Position numbers and translations under genes: made by a program | DNA from: Streptomyces lienomycini | GTDB taxonomy: Bacteria; Actinomycetota; Actinomycetes; Streptomycetales; Streptomycetaceae | Assembly: GCF_027947595.1 (NCBI RefSeq) | Contig: NZ_CP116257.1 | Coordinates: 2,666,001-2,730,000 of the forward strand | Reading direction: 5' to 3' | Length of the DNA: 64,000 nucleotides | Notes under the pieces: generated by a model | Told to the model about the DNA's origin: nothing | What the model saw: the letters and a program-made list of their open reading frames with translations, nothing else | Database searches by the model: none | Shown here: positions 59,860-64,000 of the stretch, one piece after another | Layout of the letters: the number at the start of each line of letters is the position of its first letter | How positions within the stretch are numbered: the stretch's first letter is position 1

Positions 59860-61260
59860 ATGCACGTCACCGGGACCGTCCCCCCACCGGCTCCGGACCC
59901 GCAGGAGACACCTGCGGCGCCCGCACCCGACACCACCCGGCACGCCCGCCGCTTCGGGCTCCCCGTCGCCACCGCCCTGGTCATGGGCAACATCATCGGC
60001 GGCGGCATCTTCCTGCTCCCGGCCTCCGTCGCGCCCTTCGGCACCATCAGCCTCCTCGCCTTCGGCGTCCTGACCGTCGGCGCGATCGCCCTCGCCCTGG
60101 TCTTCGGCCGCCTCGCCGCCCGCGACCCCCGCACCGGCGGCCCCTACGTCTACGCCCGTGAGGCCTTCGGCGACTTCGCCGGGTTCCTCGCCGCCTGGGC
60201 GTACTGGATCACCACCTGGGTGTCCAACGCGGCGCTCGCCGTCGCCGCCGTCGGCTACCTCGACGTCCTGATCCCGGTGAACGACCACCGCTGGACCGCC
60301 TGCCTCGCGGCCCTCGTCATCCAGTGGCTGCCCGCGCTCGCCAACTTCGCGGGCAGCCGCTACGTGGGCGCGGTCCAGCTGGTGTCCACCGTGCTGAAGT
60401 TCGCACCGCTGCTGCTCGTCGCCGTCGGCGGGCTGTTCTTCTTCGACGCGGACAACCTCGGCCCGTTCAACGCGAGCGGCTCCAGCGGCATCGGCGCGGT
60501 CTCCGCCGCCGCCGCGATCCTGCTCTTCTCCTACCTCGGCGTGGAGTCCGCCGCCGTCAGCGCCGGCGAGGTCAAGGACCCCCGCCGCACCGTCGGCCGC
60601 GCCACGGTCATCGGCACCGCGGGCGCCGCCCTCGTCTACCTGCTGGGCACCCTCTCCGTCTTCGGCACCGTCGCCCACGACCGCCTGATCGCCTCGGCCG
60701 CGCCCTTCTCGGACGCCGTGAACGCCATGTTCGGCGGCGCCTGGGGCGGCTGGGCCGTCGCGCTGGCCGCCCTGGTGTCGATGACCGGCTGCCTCAACGG
60801 CTGGACCCTGCTCAGCGCCCAGACGCCCTACGCGGCGGCCAAGGACGGCCTCTTCCCGGCCGCGTTCGCCCGCAAGCGGCGCGGTGTCCCCACCGTCGGC
60901 GTCGGCGTCACCGTCGTCCTCGCCTCCCTGCTCACCGTCTACAACTACACGTCCGGCTCGGCGAAGGTCTTCGAGGTCCTGGTCCTCGTCACCACCTTCA
61001 CCGCCACCGTGCCCTACCTGCTGGCCACCGCCGCCCAGCTCTTCCACCTGGTCTCCGGACAGGGCGAGAAGGTCGACCGGGCCCGCCTGGCCCGCGACGG
61101 CGTGATCGCGGCGGTCGCGGCGGCCTTCTCCCTGTGGCTGGTAGCGGGCGCCGGGTACGCGGCGGTCTACCAGGGCGTGCTGTTCCTCTTCGCGGGCGTG
61201 CTCGTGTACGCGGTGATGGCGGCCCGCAGGCGGCGCGCGGAGGGGCCCGCCGGCCCGTAA
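59860..61260 (+). CDS. APC family amino acid permease
   Basis: A 466-residue membrane protein from ATG (MHVTGTVPPPAPDPQETPAA). A Pro-rich cytoplasmic N-terminus precedes about 12 membrane segments. TM1 has GNIIGGGIFLLPASVAPFG (the unwound G-rich substrate loop of APC), TM6 has LFSYLGVESAAVSAGEVKDP, and LVFGRLAARDPRTGGPYVYA marks the AdiC/arginine-antiporter-like branch. It probably exchanges amino acids or polyamines. No clear ribosome binding site. Confidence 0.9.
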   Translation: MHVTGTVPPPAPDPQETPAAPAPDTTRHARRFGLPVATALVMGNIIGGGIFLLPASVAPFGTISLLAFGVLTVGAIALALVFGRLAARDPRTGGPYVYAREAFGDFAGFLAAWAYWITTWVSNAALAVAAVGYLDVLIPVNDHRWTACLAALVIQWLPALANFAGSRYVGAVQLVSTVLKFAPLLLVAVGGLFFFDADNLGPFNASGSSGIGAVSAAAAILLFSYLGVESAAVSAGEVKDPRRTVGRATVIGTAGAALVYLLGTLSVFGTVAHDRLIASAAPFSDAVNAMFGGAWGGWAVALAALVSMTGCLNGWTLLSAQTPYAAAKDGLFPAAFARKRRGVPTVGVGVTVVLASLLTVYNYTSGSAKVFEVLVLVTTFTATVPYLLATAAQLFHLVSGQGEKVDRARLARDGVIAAVAAAFSLWLVAGAGYAAVYQGVLFLFAGVLVYAVMAARRRRAEGPAGP

Positions 61261-61338
61261 TTCGGCTGCGCGGGGACACCGGGGGCCCGCACACTGGGCC
61301 GGTCACCTCCCGACCCGTTCCCGCCAAGGAGCCCCTGC

Positions 61339-62400
61339 GTGCAGGCAGCCGTCACCGTCACTCCCGCCCGCCTCCCGGAACTGCTGCTCGGCCTCGCCAC
61401 CGTGCGGCCGGTGTTCCTGTGGGGCGCACCCGGCATCGGCAAGTCCTCCCTGGTGAGGAACTTCGCCGACTCGCTGGGCCTGGAGTGCGTGAGCCTGCTC
61501 GGCACGCAGCTGGCGCCGGAGGACCTGATCGGCGTCCCGCAGATCCGGGACGGCCGGTCGGTGTTCTGCCCGCCGGAGTCCATCGCCCGCGACGAGCCGT
61601 ACTGCCTCTTCCTGGACGAGCTGAACGCGGCCACCCCGGACGTGCAGAAGGCGTTCTACTCGCTCATCCTCGACCGCCGCATCGGCACCTACGAGCTGCC
61701 CAAGGGCTCCATCGTCATCGGCGCCGGAAACCGCGCCACCGACAACGCGCTGGCCCGCCCCATCGCCTCCGCGCTGGTCAACCGCCTCACCCACGTCCAC
61801 CTGGACGCCTCAGCGAAGGACTGGCTGGTCTGGGCCGCCGAGAACGGCATCCACCCCTGGATCACCGACCACCTCACCGACCGCCCCGACCACCTGTGGT
61901 CCAAGCCGCCCAAGACCGAGGAACCGTTCTCCACGCCGCGCTCCTGGCACATGCTCTCCGACGCCCTGCACTCCTTCGGCCAGGACCTCGACGAGGAGAC
62001 CCTGAAGGTCCTCGCACACGGCACGCTCACCCCCGCCCACGCGACCGCCTTCCGCGGCTACGTCAAGATCGTCCGCAGCCGGTTCGGCATCGAGGCGATC
62101 CTCAAGGGCGAGGCCCGCTGGCCCCACCGCCTCCAGGACCGCGACCTGCTCTACTACCTCGCGGAGTCCTTCCGCGGCCGCCTGGTCAAGGAACTCCCCG
62201 CGAGCAAGGAGCACATGTCGGCGAACGGCCGCCAGACCGCCTACCGCGCCAAGTCGCTGCTCGTGCAGCTCGCGGAGATCTCCGTGGAGGTCGCTCAGAG
62301 CGTCATCGCCTCCGACGCCGACGGCAACCCGGTGCTGCCCGCCTGGTTCCTCGTCGAGGCCGCCCGGGACATGCCCCGGCTGGTGGAGGCCCGCCGATGA
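61339..62400 (+). CDS. MoxR-type AAA+ ATPase
   Basis: A 353-residue protein from GTG (VQAAVTVTPARLPELLLGLA) with AAGGAG upstream. Walker A GAPGIGKSS (29-37), Walker B CLFLDELNAATPDVQ (~90-105), sensor segment VIGAGNRATDNALARPI and an Arg-rich lid. MoxR ATPases act as chaperones that load or activate partner proteins with VWA domains. Its stop overlaps the start of the metallopeptidase/VWA gene (ATGA), which is the expected partner. Confidence 0.92.
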   Translation: MQAAVTVTPARLPELLLGLATVRPVFLWGAPGIGKSSLVRNFADSLGLECVSLLGTQLAPEDLIGVPQIRDGRSVFCPPESIARDEPYCLFLDELNAATPDVQKAFYSLILDRRIGTYELPKGSIVIGAGNRATDNALARPIASALVNRLTHVHLDASAKDWLVWAAENGIHPWITDHLTDRPDHLWSKPPKTEEPFSTPRSWHMLSDALHSFGQDLDEETLKVLAHGTLTPAHATAFRGYVKIVRSRFGIEAILKGEARWPHRLQDRDLLYYLAESFRGRLVKELPASKEHMSANGRQTAYRAKSLLVQLAEISVEVAQSVIASDADGNPVLPAWFLVEAARDMPRLVEARR

Positions 62401-64000
62401 GCCGCTCCCCGGCCAAGGGGAAGAAGAAGCGGGACCTGGCGGCGGAGGCCTTCGAGGAGGGGCTGCGGCTGGTCCGCGCCGACCCCGCGCTGGGCGCCGT
62501 CCGGTTCACCGTCTGCCGCCGGGAGAAGTGCCCCGTCGCGCCCCGGGGCGGGCTGGTCCGGGTCGACTCCGACGGCGTCGCGCACGCCCACCCGGACCGG
62601 CTCACCGAGCCCGCCCTGTGGGCCTGGGCCCTCGCCCACGCGGCCCTCCACCTCGGTTTCGGCCACGTCCCCGCGGCCACCGGCGAACGCACCCAGCCGG
62701 ACCGCGCCGACCTGGCCGCACGCTGCGCCGTCGTCAACCGCTTCCTGCTCGGCTTCCGTGTCGGACGCGCCCCGGACGACCTTCCCGCCTCCTACCCCGA
62801 CGGCGACGAGGAGCGGCTCGCCGCGCGCTGGCGCCGGGACGGCGTACCGGCCGTGTACGAGCACTGCGGCACCGCGGGCCACGGCACCGACCAGCTCCTC
62901 GTGCCGTGGAACGGCTGGCTGGGGCAGGTCCCGGACTGGCAGACGACGTTCGCGAGCGCGCTGACCCGGACCGTCTCCACCGCGCTGGACATGGCGGGCG
63001 GACGCCGAGACTCCATGGACGGCGAGGCGCCCCGCCGGCACCCCTGGCAGCAGGCCCTGAGCTGGTTCGTCTCCTCCTATCCCCTCCTCGGCGGCATCGC
63101 CTCCGGCATCACCCTCGTCGCCGACGCCGAACTCGCCCGCGCCCACGGCATCTCCGTGGCCGCAGTCAACGCCGAGGCGGGGGAGATCTACGTCAACCCG
63201 CTGCGCCAGTACGACGACGAGGAATGGCGGTTCGTCCTGGCCCACGAGATGCTGCACGCGGCCCTGCGCCACGGCGACCGCTGCGGCACCCGCGACCCGT
63301 ACCTGTTCAACGTGGCCTGCGACTACGTCATCAACGGCTGGCTCGTCGAGATGCAGGTCGGCACCATGCCCGAGGGTCTGCTGCACGACCCGGAGTTGGC
63401 CGGGCTCTCCGCCGAGGAGGTCTACGACCGCATCGCCGACGACCTGCGCCGCCTGCGCCGCCTGTCCACCCCGCGCGGCAAGGGCGTCGGCGACGTGCTC
63501 GGCGCCCCGCTCGGTTCGCCCCGCGACTACGTCGACCTCGACGGCTTCTACCGCCGGGGCCTGGCCCAGGGCTTCGATCTGCACCAGCGGCAGGGGCGCG
63601 GGTTCCTGCCCGGCGGCCTGGTCGAGGAGATCCGCGCGCTCAGCCATCCGCCGCTGCCCTGGGACGCCCGGCTCGCCCGCTGGTTCGACGAGTTCGTGCC
63701 CCGCCCCGAGCCCGTACGCTCCTACGCGCGGCCCTCGCGGCGCCAGGCCGCCACCCCCGACATCCCGCGCGCCGGACGGTACTTCCCGCCCGAGGAGATC
63801 GCACGCTGTACCTTCGGCGTCGTCCTGGACACCTCCGGCTCCATGGACCGCACCCTGCTCGGCAAGGCGCTCGGCGCCATCGCCTCCTACGCCGGGGCCC
63901 GCGACGTCCCCGCCGCCCGCGTCGTGTTCTGCGACGCCGCACCGCACGACGCCGGGTACCTGCCCGTGACGGACATCGCCGGCCGGGTGCGGGTGCACGG
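62397..64000 (+). CDS. Metallopeptidase/VWA protein (DUF2201 type), partial (3' end outside window)
   Basis: The first 534 codons are visible; the end lies beyond 64000. N-terminal two-thirds: a putative zinc metallopeptidase domain (PF13203-like) with HEMLH at residues 283-287 in FVLAHEMLHAALRHGDRCG, then FNVACDYVINGWLVE. From ~470 a VWA-like domain starts with VVLDTSGSMDRTLLGKA, carrying the DxSGS MIDAS motif. The combination matches PF13203 plus PF09967, usually encoded beside a MoxR ATPase, as here. The role is unknown; suggestions in the literature include stress or conflict functions. Confidence 0.88.
   Translation, partial: MSRSPAKGKKKRDLAAEAFEEGLRLVRADPALGAVRFTVCRREKCPVAPRGGLVRVDSDGVAHAHPDRLTEPALWAWALAHAALHLGFGHVPAATGERTQPDRADLAARCAVVNRFLLGFRVGRAPDDLPASYPDGDEERLAARWRRDGVPAVYEHCGTAGHGTDQLLVPWNGWLGQVPDWQTTFASALTRTVSTALDMAGGRRDSMDGEAPRRHPWQQALSWFVSSYPLLGGIASGITLVADAELARAHGISVAAVNAEAGEIYVNPLRQYDDEEWRFVLAHEMLHAALRHGDRCGTRDPYLFNVACDYVINGWLVEMQVGTMPEGLLHDPELAGLSAEEVYDRIADDLRRLRRLSTPRGKGVGDVLGAPLGSPRDYVDLDGFYRRGLAQGFDLHQRQGRGFLPGGLVEEIRALSHPPLPWDARLARWFDEFVPRPEPVRSYARPSRRQAATPDIPRAGRYFPPEEIARCTFGVVLDTSGSMDRTLLGKALGAIASYAGARDVPAARVVFCDAAPHDAGYLPVTDIAGRVRVH

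Noticed and set aside
61339..62400. The MoxR ATPase as a displaced gvpN
   Set aside because: It is coupled to the metallopeptidase/VWA gene and lies 22 kb from the gvp cluster; nothing ties it to gas vesicles beyond the shared AAA+ fold.

Overview
The window is a stretch of high-GC actinobacterial chromosome, most likely from a Streptomyces species. Almost every third codon position is G or C, GTG starts and 4-nt ATGA/GTGA overlaps are common, and the gene set is typical of the genus: ccr-meaA, an actinobacterial-type gas vesicle cluster, a SigB/F/G-type sigma factor, F420-linked LLM oxidoreductase and a PIG-L deacetylase. The order ccr ... gvpOAFGYZJLSK ... UvrA-like/AraC/VOC ... sigma factor matches what I recall of the Streptomyces coelicolor SCO647x-SCO652x region. 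I see no tRNA, rRNA, CRISPR array, IS element or prophage.

Left part (1-11.2 kb): acyl-CoA metabolism. The minus-strand ccr-meaA pair (ethylmalonyl-CoA pathway, extender-unit supply) sits behind a promoter whose spacer holds a 15-bp dyad. Next come a TetR regulator and a tandem-duplicated 3-hydroxyacyl-CoA dehydrogenase. Then come a HEAT-repeat protein, a GNAT/Rid pair, a secreted alpha/beta hydrolase, a small monooxygenase and a radical SAM protein with a LexA-like box upstream.

11.3-29.2 kb: signalling and turnover. This has an SRPBCC protein, an MFS exporter fused to three carboxypeptidase-regulatory-like domains, a PAS-GAF-SpoIIE-HATPase regulator, a methyltransferase and a PIG-L deacetylase. 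Four plus-strand peptidase genes follow (M55, M20, S9, S66), which fit peptide or cell-wall peptide scavenging. After them come a GNAT, DUF6204, a DUF5107-like/TPR protein, a VOC protein, a holin-like membrane protein that appears frameshifted, and an F420-dependent oxidoreductase.

29.4-39.7 kb: an overlapping operon of NDH-2-like oxidoreductase (with a 9-residue-repeat tail), transketolase and a stand-alone LigD-type polymerase. It is followed 48 nt later by the complete gas vesicle cluster gvpO-A-F-G-Y-Z-J-L-S-K, closed by a 38-bp perfect palindrome.

39.7-51.7 kb: a 56-residue membrane peptide, a methyltransferase, a PAP2/diacylglycerol kinase fusion, an ABC-F protein convergent with a Vms1/Rv2629-like protein, DUF6158, a DJ-1/PfpI protein, a 15-bp tandem repeat array, a DUF2795 protein, a UvrA-like ATPase, AraC and VOC genes, and a sigma factor that is probably SigK.

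51.8-64 kb: a proline-rich secreted or anchored protein, and an aminotransferase-fold protein whose only lysine lies near its C-terminus (a likely pseudoenzyme) translationally coupled to an NAPE-PLD/UlaG-type metallo-hydrolase. Then come DedA with a second metallo-hydrolase, a small resolvase-domain-like protein, a holin-phosphodiesterase fusion, an amino acid permease, and a MoxR ATPase coupled to a metallopeptidase/VWA protein that runs off the right edge.

All functions are inferred by reading the translated sequences. No database search was possible. Starts were chosen by ribosome binding site, overlap or leaderless -10 pattern as stated.
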